Assembly: GCA_902805735.1 (NCBI GenBank) | Contig: CADCTW010000243.1 | Coordinates: 18,416 to 82,415, forward strand | DNA: 64,000 nt | Origin: an uncultured Gemmatimonadota bacterium | GTDB lineage: Bacteria; Gemmatimonadota; Gemmatimonadetes; Longimicrobiales; Longimicrobiaceae | Reading direction: 5' to 3' | Shown: piece by piece, positions 31,407-40,390 of the stretch | Layout of the letters: each line of letters starts with the position of its first letter | Position numbering within the stretch: the first letter of the stretch is position 1 | Notes under the pieces: model-generated | Told to the model about the DNA's origin: nothing | Seen by the model: only the letters and a program-made list of their open reading frames with translations | Database searches by the model: none | Translations under genes and position numbers: made by a program

Positions 31407-34400
31407 ATGCTTGACCGCGGCGCTCCTGTCGCGCGGTCCGGCCCTCCCACGTACGATCCCATGGACGTCTTCGCTCTTCGCGAATCGCTGATCGGCGAGT
31501 ACTCCGGGTTTGCCCGGTCGTTCACGAACATCCGCGCGCGTGACCTGAACGAGCCGATTGCCGACGCGTACGAGAGCGGCCGCTTCTGGCCGGAGCCACT
31601 CGTCCAGATCAACCCGCGCTTCAAACCAGGAAGGAGTGTCGGCGAGCTCGTCGGCCAGGGGGATCTGCATCCCGCCTGCGCCAAGCTGTTCGACATCGGC
31701 CTCTACCAGCACCAGGAGTTCGCGATCGCCCTCGCGGCACAGGGCGAGAGCTTCGTCGTCACGACTGGTACGGGTTCAGGCAAGTCGCTCGCCTTCTTCA
31801 TCCCGATCGTTGATGCGGTGCTCAGTGCTAAGGAGCAGGATCCGAGGCCTCGCACGCGCGCGATTGTCATCTACCCGATGAACGCGCTCGCGAACTCGCA
31901 GCTCGAGGAGCTCAAGAAGTTCTTGGGTGAGACGGGCCCGGTGACGTTCGCGCGGTACACGGGCCAGGAGGACCCAGAGGAACGGGAGCGGATCCGGCAC
32001 AATCCGCCGGACATCCTTCTCACGAATTTTATGATGTTGGAATTGTTGATGACGCGGCAGGCACCGCTGGATTGTGCGGTGATCCGCAACTGCGAGGGGT
32101 TGCGTTTCCTCGTGCTGGACGAACTGCATACCTACCGCGGGCGACAGGGAGCCGACGTCGCGATGCTTGTTCGCCGCGTGCGGGAGCGCCTCACCGACGG
32201 TGACCTGCAGTGTATCGGGACCTCCGCGACGATGGCGGGCGGGAGCGGGCTCGCGGACGCCAACCGGAGGGTGGCGGAGGTCGCCTCACGGCTGTTCGCC
32301 ACCAGGATCAGCGAGTTCAACATCGTCACGGAGGATCTCGAGCGGGCTACGAATCCCGCGGAGACAGCCGAAACCGTGCGTGACCAGCTTGGCGCCGCCC
32401 TCGACGCCGGGATCTCAGATACAATCAGCAACGCTGGGCTGCGCGAGCATCCGCTCGCCATCTGGATCGAGACCCAACTCGGCCTCGCCCGTCCAGATGG
32501 GGAGAAGTGGGTGCGTGCACGCCCGATGACGCTGGCTGAAGCAGCGAAACGGCTCGCGGACGACGCGGGCCGCACCGAGGAGGCTTGTGCGGATGCGCTC
32601 CGCCGCTTCCTCCTTGTAGCATCGACTCCGGAGGCGGACCGGCTGAACACTCCGGGGGGCGAAGGGCCGTTCTTCGCATTCAAGCTCCACCAGTTCATCA
32701 GCGGCGCCGGTGTCGCGTACACCACGCTCGATCCACCGGGCAAGCGCATCGTGGTGCTCGACGGACAGCGGTACCTACCTGGCGACGAGACCCGGCGGCT
32801 GTACCCCACGTACTTCTGCCGGAACTGCGGCCAGGAGTACCACCCCGTGCGCCTGCGCCGCCAGCGCGATCAGCAGGTGGTGCTCCCCCGGGAGATCGAC
32901 GACATGCCCGCCCGCCGCGAAGACGCGGATGGGCTGGAGCACGATGCCGACGAGGATGCGACGTCGGAGCGGCTGGGCTTCGTCACCCCAGCCAGTGCCT
33001 TCCCGGGCGACGAGCCGCTGGATTTCCAGGGCCGCGTACAGGACTACCCGGAAACCTGGACCGAGGTGACCCGGTCCGGGGAGGAGCGCCTCAAGCCGAG
33101 CCACCGCGCCCTCGAGGTCCAGCGGCTTCTGGTCGCGCGGGACGGTGTGGTCGCCACGCAGGGTACACCCATCTGGTTCCTGCCGGGGAAGTTCCGTCAC
33201 TGCATCCGCTGCAGAGAGACGCACGGCGCGCAGGGTAAGGACATCAACCGCCTGGCCGGCCTCTCCGCGGAAGGGCGCAGCTCGGCGACGACGGTGCTCG
33301 TGTCCGGCGCGCTGCGCTGGATGCATGGCCGGCGGATGCCGGAGCGGCCGCACCAGCGGAAGCTGCTCGCGTTTACCGACAACCGGCAAGACGCCGCGCT
33401 GCAGGCAGGGCACTTCAACGACTTCACCTTCGTCTGCATCCTGCGGGCGGCGATCGACCGCGCCCTGCGCAGCTCGGGTCCATCCGGGCTCGAAGACAAA
33501 AACATCGGATCGGCGGTCGCGGCCGCGCTGGGCTTCGACCGGGAGATTCGGCCCGGCGAGCACCCGCCGCGGACGCATCTGCGCGAATGGCTGTTCGACA
33601 CCGAAATCTCGCCTGCGGACTTCGAGCTCGCGAAGCAGACGCTCCGGCAGGTGCTCGCACACCGTGCGTGGCACGACCAGCGCCGCGGCTGGCGGTACAC
33701 GAACCCAAATCTCGAAGAACTCCGGCTGCTCCGGGTGGAGTACCGCGATCTCGCCGCATTCTGCAGGGATGAGAAGCATTTCGTGCGCACCCCGGAACTG
33801 CTCCGGCGGGCGAGCCCGGCCGTGCGTGAGAAGGTGTTCCGCCTGCTGCTCGATCACCTACGGAAGGGGCTCGCGGTGGACGCGGCCTCCCTCGATCCGC
33901 AGGCGCTTGAACAGGTGCGCGAGACGTCCTTCAAGCTCCTCCGGACTCCGTGGGGATTCGGCCGCGGGACGGACGACAAGCCGCAGGGGTGGCGCTGGCT
34001 CGTAGTGGAGCCCGTGCAGCGCGGCCGCTGGACGCTCGCGGACGAGGACCTGCTGCTGCGCGGTGGGATGCAGACCAGCCTGGGCCGGCTGCTCCGGTCA
34101 CCTAAGCTGTGGGAGAACGCCGCCGCCAGCGGGCTGAAGCGCGGCGATTATCTGGAGCTGCTCAACGCGCTGCTCGGGGCCGCGATGGCCGGTGGCTACG
34201 TTCGCCGTTACGAGCAGACACCCTTCCGTGCCCCCGGGTACCAGCTGAACAGCTTGGCGGTGCGGTTTCGCAGCGACGAGCCGGCGGAGCGGGCGAATCG
34301 CTTCTTCGCTGACCTGTACCGCTCCATGGCGGAGGTCCTCGCGCTGCCGGGACACCCGCTGTTCGACTTGGAGGCCCGCGAGCACACGGCCCAGGTGGAT

Positions 34401-34982
34401 GCCAAGGTCCGCGAGATCCGCGAGATGCGCTTCCGCTTCGGGGATAAGGAGCGGAAGGTCCTGGCGTCTCCAGGTTTAGAAGGCGCGCGCGCGGTGGGGG
34501 AGAGCGCCCGCTTCCTGCCGACGCTGGTCTGCTCGCCCACTATGGAGCTCGGCGTGGACATCTCCGCGCTGAACGCCGTGTACCTGCGCAACGTACCGCC
34601 CACGCCCGCCAACTACGTGCAGCGCGCCGGTCGGGCGGGGCGAAGCGGGCAGGCCGCCCTGGTGGTCACGTACTGCGCCGCCCGCAGTCCTCACGACCAG
34701 TACTTCTTCCGTGATCCCCGCGCGATGGTGCACGGGGACGTGAAGCCGCCGCTCCTTGACCTCGCGAACCGGGAGTTGATCGAGAGCCACCTACAGGCGG
34801 TGTGGCTCGCGTGCACCGGCGTGGAGCTGCAGGGCTCCATCGCGGAGCTGCTCCAGCTCGACCGGCCCGGGCTTCCGCTCCGTGCCGACCGTGTGGCGGA
34901 GCTGCGGAAGGAGGGAATCGCCCAGGAGGCGGCTCGCCGCGGCGCGCGGCGTGCTGCTCCCCCGGAACTTTTTTCTGAATGA
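31407..34982 (+). CDS. DEAD/DEAH-box helicase, C-terminally truncated (DUF1998-type group)
   Basis: Superfamily 2 helicase: Walker A VVTTGTGSGKSLAFFIPIVD near residue 115, YPMNALANSQLEELKKF (Ia), LVLDELHTYRGRQGADVAML (a DE-L-H box II), GTSATMAGG (III), and the second RecA lobe with LVCSPTMELGVDISALNAVY and VQRAGRAGRSGQAALVV. Between the lobes are zinc-type cysteines (FCRNCGQEYH; RHCIRCRE). Family members normally begin at the MDVFALRESLIGEY segment (31461) and run to 1600-2000 residues with a DUF1998 C-terminus. Here the protein stops at residue 1191 soon after lobe 2, and the next 350 bases show no continuation. DISARM DrmA and other anti-phage helicases belong to this group, but no DISARM partners are present. 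Confidence 0.8.
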   Translation: MLDRGAPVARSGPPTYDPMDVFALRESLIGEYSGFARSFTNIRARDLNEPIADAYESGRFWPEPLVQINPRFKPGRSVGELVGQGDLHPACAKLFDIGLYQHQEFAIALAAQGESFVVTTGTGSGKSLAFFIPIVDAVLSAKEQDPRPRTRAIVIYPMNALANSQLEELKKFLGETGPVTFARYTGQEDPEERERIRHNPPDILLTNFMMLELLMTRQAPLDCAVIRNCEGLRFLVLDELHTYRGRQGADVAMLVRRVRERLTDGDLQCIGTSATMAGGSGLADANRRVAEVASRLFATRISEFNIVTEDLERATNPAETAETVRDQLGAALDAGISDTISNAGLREHPLAIWIETQLGLARPDGEKWVRARPMTLAEAAKRLADDAGRTEEACADALRRFLLVASTPEADRLNTPGGEGPFFAFKLHQFISGAGVAYTTLDPPGKRIVVLDGQRYLPGDETRRLYPTYFCRNCGQEYHPVRLRRQRDQQVVLPREIDDMPARREDADGLEHDADEDATSERLGFVTPASAFPGDEPLDFQGRVQDYPETWTEVTRSGEERLKPSHRALEVQRLLVARDGVVATQGTPIWFLPGKFRHCIRCRETHGAQGKDINRLAGLSAEGRSSATTVLVSGALRWMHGRRMPERPHQRKLLAFTDNRQDAALQAGHFNDFTFVCILRAAIDRALRSSGPSGLEDKNIGSAVAAALGFDREIRPGEHPPRTHLREWLFDTEISPADFELAKQTLRQVLAHRAWHDQRRGWRYTNPNLEELRLLRVEYRDLAAFCRDEKHFVRTPELLRRASPAVREKVFRLLLDHLRKGLAVDAASLDPQALEQVRETSFKLLRTPWGFGRGTDDKPQGWRWLVVEPVQRGRWTLADEDLLLRGGMQTSLGRLLRSPKLWENAAASGLKRGDYLELLNALLGAAMAGGYVRRYEQTPFRAPGYQLNSLAVRFRSDEPAERANRFFADLYRSMAEVLALPGHPLFDLEAREHTAQVDAKVREIREMRFRFGDKERKVLASPGLEGARAVGESARFLPTLVCSPTMELGVDISALNAVYLRNVPPTPANYVQRAGRAGRSGQAALVVTYCAARSPHDQYFFRDPRAMVHGDVKPPLLDLANRELIESHLQAVWLACTGVELQGSIAELLQLDRPGLPLRADRVAELRKEGIAQEAARRGARRAAPPELFSE

Positions 34983-35337
34983 CGTAATGCGGCATTGCGA
35001 GTCACGCGGAAGGGTTGGGTGGACGGCGATTGGAGCGATGTACTGTTTCGGGAAGCCGGACCTGACTCCGGGCGATGCGGGGGCTCGCGCGCAAAAGCGA
35101 GCGCAGGCCGCATCGGTGTGGCGACCAACCTGAGCAGCCAAGCCGGGGATCAGGTCCGATTGTATCCCTCAGGCTGGTAGCGCGGCGCAGTCTGCTCATA
35201 CTGCGGGCGCGAGCAGACACCGCATGATGCGCCCCCAAACTCTTTCGATCTTTGCCGCGGAGGACACGCATCCCCCGCAGTTCATCCGCCAATGGCAGAG
35301 CGTTGCATGGTCCGGACGCTCCCGCCGACGCCTGCGC
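34983..35337. other. Gap after truncated helicase
   Basis: No gene. I looked for the missing helicase C-terminus in all frames and found nothing similar; the first 200 bases after the stop remain open in frame (KGWVDGDWSDVLFREAG) but do not resemble a DUF1998 domain. A deletion or recombination junction near 34.97 kb is the simplest reading. Confidence 0.4.
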
Positions 35338-35952
35338 TCATGGCAGCCCTCGTTCGATCAGACGTGCCAGCATGGCCGCGTCGCACCGCCACAGCAACTG
35401 TGCCTTCCGTGCATCCACCCCCAAATGGGCCGCAAGGAACTCGTCCAGCGTGGCTCCCGATGCTCGCGCATCGAGAAGGGCGGCGAGCGGCACGCTCGTG
35501 CCCTGGATGACCATGGTGCCACCGCGATCACCGGAAATGCGTGCGACCGCCGAGCGGGCAAGTCGGACCTCCGTGCGGTTGAGCTGGAGGCGCCCCTCCG
35601 GAGTGAGCTGGAGAAGCGCCTCCAGCCGTTCCACGTCGATTCCGACCGCCCGCGCACGTGCGAGCGCAGCCGGATCGTGCTCCGAGCCGTGCAGGACGGG
35701 CATCCCAGCGCAGACCAGTATCTCGAGTAGCTCGTCCGCGGTCACCGCTCCGATCCGACCGGTGATCACGTCACGGATCCGTTCGGCGCGGGTCCCGAAC
35801 TGCTCAGCCGCGGCGACGGGGGTCATCCGCCGGTGCCGGATCATTCGCCTGACCGCGCTCATCAGAATTGAGCGGACCGCGAGATCTCGGGCCTCGTCGG
35901 CGGGGAAGCCGAGCTGCTCGAAGATGTTCCTCGCATTCGGTGCGACGGTCAT
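35338..35952 (-). CDS. XRE/HigA2-like HTH protein with DUF433-like C-terminus
   Basis: The 204-residue protein starts with NIFEQLGFPADEARDLAVRS and MTPVAAAEQFGTRAERIRDV, the layout of HigA2-type antitoxins (helix-turn-helix XRE domain preceded by an aliphatic helix), then ITGRIGAVTADELLEIL. The last 60 residues (TMVIQGTSVPLAALLDARAS, DEFLAAHLGVDARKAQLLW) resemble the DUF433 antitoxin domain. The ATG at 35952 is used because the upstream frame carries no conserved sequence. No toxin gene is next to it, so it may be an orphan regulator or the remnant of a toxin-antitoxin pair. Confidence 0.65.
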   Translation of the reverse strand: MTVAPNARNIFEQLGFPADEARDLAVRSILMSAVRRMIRHRRMTPVAAAEQFGTRAERIRDVITGRIGAVTADELLEILVCAGMPVLHGSEHDPAALARARAVGIDVERLEALLQLTPEGRLQLNRTEVRLARSAVARISGDRGGTMVIQGTSVPLAALLDARASGATLDEFLAAHLGVDARKAQLLWRCDAAMLARLIERGLP

Positions 35953-36301
35953 GTGACTCCATCTGTGCGATGACGATTGGGTTGCGGTTCGACCCCGCGG
36001 GATCCCGCAGCGACGCCTCACCGCAGCGGCCTCCCCTCGTTCAGCAGCAATGGTACACGCGCGGTGCCGCGCGAACTGCCCTCGCGGGCTCCCGAAGTAC
36101 TTCGCACCTCTAAGGCTTCGGTTCGGGTAGTCACATGGCACATCCTCCTCGCGTCGCGGACCTGGAACCGTCCGGCATGAGGAGCACGGTATCGGGGGCT
36201 CCGCGCCAAAGACAAGGTTGGGAAAACAGGTTCCCCCGAAGCAGTGGTGTCGACCGAACCGCAGCTCCGGTGCGTCCTACGACGTGCCGATCGACCGGTT
36301 T
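35953..36301. other. Intergenic stretch
   Basis: About 350 bases upstream of the XRE gene and downstream of the serine recombinase. Apart from a short palindrome GAAGTACTTC near 36095 I see nothing in it. Confidence 0.4.
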
Positions 36302-39300
36302 CTACTGGGCCACGATTCCCGCGCCCGGCGAGTCGCCCCCGATGCGCCCGCGCATTGATGCAGGTAGAGATTCCCCGCCGAGCCACGCGCGCGCCACCTC
36401 GGAGTCAGCGGACTCTCGCACGTCTTTCGGGAGCCAGACGAACTGCACCATCTTCCCACCGCGTGCCGGGTCCGTCGCCCGGATTTCCAGAATGTCAGCA
36501 GCGTGCAGCGCTTTCATGTAGGACTTGTAGCCGATCCGAAACCGCGCGCTCAGCAGCGACAGCGCGTCTTCACGCGGGATGAAATCCTCGACCGCAAGCT
36601 CCGCGCAGGACTCCGGAAACGTCACTGCAACCGCATCGGCGAGATCGACTCGGGTCAGCTTCGCGCGGGCGACGGGATCGATCCACACGTACACAGGTCG
36701 GCTTCCACCCCGCTTTCCGTATGAGATGCTGATCGCCGAGCACTTGACTGTGTTCGAGATGCACCCGAACTCGCGCGCCGCGTCGTGAAGCCGCATCCAG
36801 TAGCTCGGGTCGAGGGCGCGGATGTGCTCCGGCTGCCGCGCGAGTGTTTCACCGAGCCGTTCCTCCCCGGAAATCGGAGTCCGCGGTCCCCAGCAGTACC
36901 GTCGGCCCGAGGCGTCCCTCGCGTGGGTCTCCCAAGCCTGCGCGGTGCCCCATGCAGCCTGTGGCAGGATCCCGCGTTCCTGCGCAAACTCAACGATGGT
37001 GCGCACCTCGTCGAGGGGCCAGCCAGTTTGGGCGGCGACTCGCCTCTTCCCGTAATTCGGGAACACATTGTCGAGGCGTTCCTCCCCGGCCTCCAGCAAC
37101 AATGTGCCGTTCTCGATGAGCCCGCGTCCGAGGCGACCGCGGAGTGCAGCCGTCATGATCTCGTCGACACCCACGCCGACAGCATTCGCCAGAGACTCCA
37201 CAGGCCAGACCGCATCCGGCGGGGGATCTGCGGCATCTGCGTACTCGTGCATTAGGGCGGCAGCGCGGACGTGCGCGGCCGTCCAGCCCGGGTCGGCGCC
37301 GAAGGCGCGGCGTCTATGGACCCGCCCGATTTCTCGGGCGACCACATCGGGGTCGCGACCCATGACCCGCGTTTCGTGATGGATGTACAGGCGCTCCACC
37401 TGACTGCCCAATCCATAGTCGCAGTCCAGAACGCCTGTGATCCGTCCGCCCCGTGGGAACTCCACCGTCAACTCAACCCGGCCGTCGTCCAGCTGGCGCG
37501 CGAAGACGCGGATGCCGGCCGCGACGAGCACCGCGCGCACCCTGCCTTCGTACCGCTCGAGGCGGTGGCGCTGCTCAGCAGTGCATGACTTCATCATGCG
37601 ATCGACCTCCCGATCGACCATGCGCGCCTCAGCGATGAGTGACCGGAGGTCACCCGCGAGCGTGGCGAGTTCCGCTAAGTCCTCTCCCGTCAACTCGGCT
37701 ACGCTCCGGGTCTGCGACTGGGCGCGTTCAATTTCGCGGCAGAGTTCCGCCACCGTTTTCCGCTTCTGCCGGGAGAGTGCGGCATACGCTTCAGCTTCAT
37801 CCCGCGCGGCGGCCTGCTCGTCTGCGTCCAGCTTCGCACCGGTCGCCTCATCCACACCGGACATCAACCGTGCACGCGCGTGCACCGCGAACTCGGTCGC
37901 GACGCGCGCCTCGTTCTCTGCTGCATCGCGGCGTCTCGACAGCTGGCTCAGCGATACGCGATGCGTGTCGCCCGCAAGGCGCACCGCGTCCACCGCCGTC
38001 CGGACCCGAACCGGATCCAGCGCGGAGATGAGGGCGTCAATCACGAAATCCTCGGCAGCCGCGGAGACCATGAAATGGTGATCGAAGCTGACGCCGCACT
38101 GCCTGGCCCAGTAACAGTACTCCCCATTGCGGGCGTACTGCGCATGCATGCGCATTCCGCAAGCCCCCCGACCTGGGACGTCATGACAACACGAAATCTG
38201 CGGAATCGCGAAGTTGCGGGCTCCCCGGTACTTGTCCGTCAACGGCTCACGATACTTCCGCTTCGGCTTCTGGAGGAGCGCGCGGATCTCAGCGTATTCG
38301 TCCGCCGACGCGAAGCTCGGGAAGGCGTCCACCTCAACCGTGTGGGTCTGGACACTACCTGCCCCGCCGGTTTGTTCCTCGAACCGGCGCGCATGGAAGC
38401 TGAATGTGCCGTAGAGCGCAGGGCTGCCGATCCAGCGCCGGAGGCGGCTGAGGGTAGCACGCCGCCAGTGCACTTCGTTCGTGTGGCGGAAGATCGTGTG
38501 GAACATCATCGGGATCATCCCCGCGCGACCCGGCGGCCAGCCTTCGTAGCCCGCCTCGATGCGGCGAAGAACCGCGCGGAGGCTTCCGCATTCACGGAGC
38601 CACGCGAGTCTTAGCTTCACCGACGTGTACATCTCGGCGTCGGGGTACGGAAGGATATAATGCGGGCGGCCGTCGTGTGTGGAGACCACTTTGTGCTGGA
38701 CGAGCTGCTCCGGGGTGACGCACTCGAGGACGGCGGGGTCTCCGAGCGCGTCTGCCATCGCAGTCAACCGCTGCCGGTAGAGCGGATCGTCGGGCGTGGC
38801 GTGGATCAGACCGCTGGGCAGCGTGTTGCGCAGCTTGCCGATGGCAGCCTTTTGGCACCGGTTCCGCATCAAGCGCCCCGAACGGCGTGAGCTCTCGCGC
38901 GAGGCCTCCACAAACAATGCATACAGCATGTGCTTGTCGTCGGCGTTGCGCGGGTCCAGCACGCGGCCGCGGATCACGATCAGCACGCGGTGCCTGTCGC
39001 ACGTCTCTACGAAACGCACCCCGTCCCTCATGTTACGCGAGATTCTGTCGGCCTCGTTCACGAGTAGGATTCCGTAATTGCCCGAGTCGAGACGCTCCAT
39101 CAACTCCCGCTCAAAGAACTCGCGTGCTTCGCGCTCGGTTGCGGTCTCGCCTGCTGCGCAGATGAAGTCCAGACAGCTCGACGACTCGGTGAGTCCGTAC
39201 GGAGCCAGATAACGGTACTGGCCGTACTGGTCGCGGCGGCTACCCTCGCTCTCCTCTGCAGCGCGCGGGTCGGAGTGTCTGATCCACACGAGTACGCGTC

Positions 39301-39520
39301 GGTCGCTTTGGAGCGCCTGTCGGACCCTCGAGTCCAGGTGGGCATCGTTGCCGTCCCAGAGCGGCGGCCCGGAGTAGGAGGCGAGCGGCGCAGCCTGGGC
39401 GGTCTCGGCCAGCTTGCGCTGCCCCCGTTCGCTGACAGTCCGGTAGCGAGCGGAGGTAGGCGGCTTCGAGAAGTTGCGGTCCACGGGATGTGCGTGTGCT
39501 TGGGTTTGGAATCGACTCAT
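36302..39520 (-). CDS. Large serine recombinase, 1072 aa
   Basis: The resolvase catalytic domain is present but unusually diverged: VLVWIRHSDPRAAEES gives Arg81 and the nucleophile Ser83, and LLVNEADRISRNMRDG gives Asp158-Arg159 and Arg162 in the canonical spacing; VIRGRVLDPRNADDKHML and VEASRESSRRSGR follow. A recombinase domain and a zinc beta-ribbon (CCHDVPGRGACG, then YCYWARQC near residue 450) come next, then a coiled coil (LSRRRDAAENEARVATEFAV). About 400 further residues carry extra helical HTH-like segments, making it nearly twice the usual size of phage integrases. Its start overlaps the stop of a small upstream gene. It is the last gene of a three-gene operon. Confidence 0.85.
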   Translation of the reverse strand: MSRFQTQAHAHPVDRNFSKPPTSARYRTVSERGQRKLAETAQAAPLASYSGPPLWDGNDAHLDSRVRQALQSDRRVLVWIRHSDPRAAEESEGSRRDQYGQYRYLAPYGLTESSSCLDFICAAGETATEREAREFFERELMERLDSGNYGILLVNEADRISRNMRDGVRFVETCDRHRVLIVIRGRVLDPRNADDKHMLYALFVEASRESSRRSGRLMRNRCQKAAIGKLRNTLPSGLIHATPDDPLYRQRLTAMADALGDPAVLECVTPEQLVQHKVVSTHDGRPHYILPYPDAEMYTSVKLRLAWLRECGSLRAVLRRIEAGYEGWPPGRAGMIPMMFHTIFRHTNEVHWRRATLSRLRRWIGSPALYGTFSFHARRFEEQTGGAGSVQTHTVEVDAFPSFASADEYAEIRALLQKPKRKYREPLTDKYRGARNFAIPQISCCHDVPGRGACGMRMHAQYARNGEYCYWARQCGVSFDHHFMVSAAAEDFVIDALISALDPVRVRTAVDAVRLAGDTHRVSLSQLSRRRDAAENEARVATEFAVHARARLMSGVDEATGAKLDADEQAAARDEAEAYAALSRQKRKTVAELCREIERAQSQTRSVAELTGEDLAELATLAGDLRSLIAEARMVDREVDRMMKSCTAEQRHRLERYEGRVRAVLVAAGIRVFARQLDDGRVELTVEFPRGGRITGVLDCDYGLGSQVERLYIHHETRVMGRDPDVVAREIGRVHRRRAFGADPGWTAAHVRAAALMHEYADAADPPPDAVWPVESLANAVGVGVDEIMTAALRGRLGRGLIENGTLLLEAGEERLDNVFPNYGKRRVAAQTGWPLDEVRTIVEFAQERGILPQAAWGTAQAWETHARDASGRRYCWGPRTPISGEERLGETLARQPEHIRALDPSYWMRLHDAAREFGCISNTVKCSAISISYGKRGGSRPVYVWIDPVARAKLTRVDLADAVAVTFPESCAELAVEDFIPREDALSLLSARFRIGYKSYMKALHAADILEIRATDPARGGKMVQFVWLPKDVRESADSEVARAWLGGESLPASMRGRIGGDSPGAGIVAQ

Positions 39521-39759
39521 CGCCTGCGGGGACTCTCCCCGCGGCGTAGCGCCAGCGCGACCCAGCGGGCGTCAAGCACCCTGAACCGCCCCTGGAAGTC
39601 CATGATCGACGCGGCGATCTCCAGGAGTTCGGCGCCGAGCGTGGGCCGAATGCCGGGCAGTGGGTTCTTGTGTTGTTCAGCGTCCTCGCCGGGTGCGTTT
39701 CGCGCTCCGGCTGGTACGGACAGGCTGCGGGTCAGCGTTTTCCCTCGCTCTTTTGGCAT
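39517..39759 (-). CDS. Small basic protein of serine recombinase operon, 80 aa
   Basis: Overlaps the recombinase start by four bases (ATGA). The second half is best conserved in appearance: IRPTLGAELLEIAASIMDFQ followed by GRFRVLDARWVALALRRGES. The N-terminal 50 residues overlap the preceding gene, so the true start could be the internal ATG at 39603. The family is not recognised. Small accessory genes upstream of large serine recombinases are known in some integrative elements, and some of them direct excision. Confidence 0.5.
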   Translation of the reverse strand: MPKERGKTLTRSLSVPAGARNAPGEDAEQHKNPLPGIRPTLGAELLEIAASIMDFQGRFRVLDARWVALALRRGESPRRR

Positions 39760-39961
39760 CGCTCTCCTCCGGCTGCGCTACACGGAAGGACGATTCGGCG
39801 GCACCATCTGAAATCGCCACCAGCGTGGCACGCGCCTCTGCGAGCACGCAACGAAGCTTGTTCGCGTCGAAGCTCAAGCCGAGCATTCCATCCAATTCGT
39901 AACAGTCGAGCAGATCGGGCAGCCTCGCCGAGTCCGCGCCAGCGTTAGGGTTTCGAGCCAT
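39677..39961 (-). CDS. First small gene of serine recombinase operon, 94 aa
   Basis: The product has a soluble N-terminal half (ADSARLPDLLDCYELDGMLG, LSFDANKLRCVLAEARATLV) and a basic, probably disordered tail ending RTSRSAKRTRRGR. The ATG at 39961 lies about 50 bases from a near-perfect 48-bp palindrome, which suggests operon control at this point. The family is unknown to me. The position as first gene of the recombinase operon and the basic tail would suit a DNA-binding accessory factor or autoregulator. Confidence 0.5.
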   Translation of the reverse strand: MARNPNAGADSARLPDLLDCYELDGMLGLSFDANKLRCVLAEARATLVAISDGAAESSFRVAQPEESDAKRARENADPQPVRTSRSAKRTRRGR

Positions 39962-40013
39962 CGTGTGTCGGTGTCGCGGTACGTTGTGAAAGCTCGGCGC
40001 TCCTGTTTTCCTC

Positions 40014-40061
40014 TGGGTTCAACACACCACTTCGTAGATACGAAGTGGTGCGTTGAACCCA
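40014..40061. promoter_or_regulatory. 48-bp near-perfect palindrome upstream of serine recombinase operon
   Basis: Two 23-base arms (TGGGTTCAACACACCACTTC plus GTA, and its complement) with a 2-base spacer match at 22 of 23 positions. It is 53 bases before the ATG of the first operon gene. The two-base centre is what a serine recombinase crossover site has, while an operator bound by a dimer would also fit. Confidence 0.7.
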
Positions 40062-40268
40062 AGAGAAGGCAAGCAGAGCCGGATTGCGTTGCCGTCGCCG
40101 CCTGTCGCGAGGACGGTGCGATCTGACTGGACGCAACGGTACTGGTTCGGACCGACCGGCTCCAAGCTCATGCTCAGCGCCTCCAGGGGACAGTCGGTTG
40201 CGCCTACGCGGGCTAAGCCGCTGACAAAACAAGAACTTCAAAGTCGATTCCTTGGTGAGAGGCGATAA
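40053..40268 (+). CDS. Possible small protein, 71 aa
   Basis: A TTG-initiated frame that begins in the right arm of the palindrome and ends six bases before a good terminator, which is the main reason to list it. The product is basic: RYWFGPTGSKLMLSASRGQS and a C-terminal RAKPLTKQELQSRFLGERR. No ribosome site is visible ahead of the TTG, so the start is doubtful. Nothing is recognised. Confidence 0.35.
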   Translation: MNPREGKQSRIALPSPPVARTVRSDWTQRYWFGPTGSKLMLSASRGQSVAPTRAKPLTKQELQSRFLGERR

Positions 40269-40273
40269 CCGCA

Positions 40274-40309
40274 AAGCGCCCCAGGAAGCATCAGCTTCCC
40301 GGGGCGCTT
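40274..40309 (+). terminator. Two-part hairpin terminator
   Basis: AAGCGCCCC pairs with GGGGCGCTT around an inner GGAAGC-ATCA-GCTTCC stem. It stands between the small gene and the XRE/ImmA-like gene. Confidence 0.65.
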
Positions 40310-40390
40310 CGTACGGTAGGGTGTAGCGCGGGGCGAAGGCGCGGCCGACGGTGGTGCCGCCTCCTCGTCTATCCTTCAGAGAGCCAACCC

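Noticed and set aside
31407..34982. DISARM system assignment for the helicase
   Set aside because: DISARM needs DrmB, DrmC and a methyltransferase nearby; none is in the window and the helicase is truncated.
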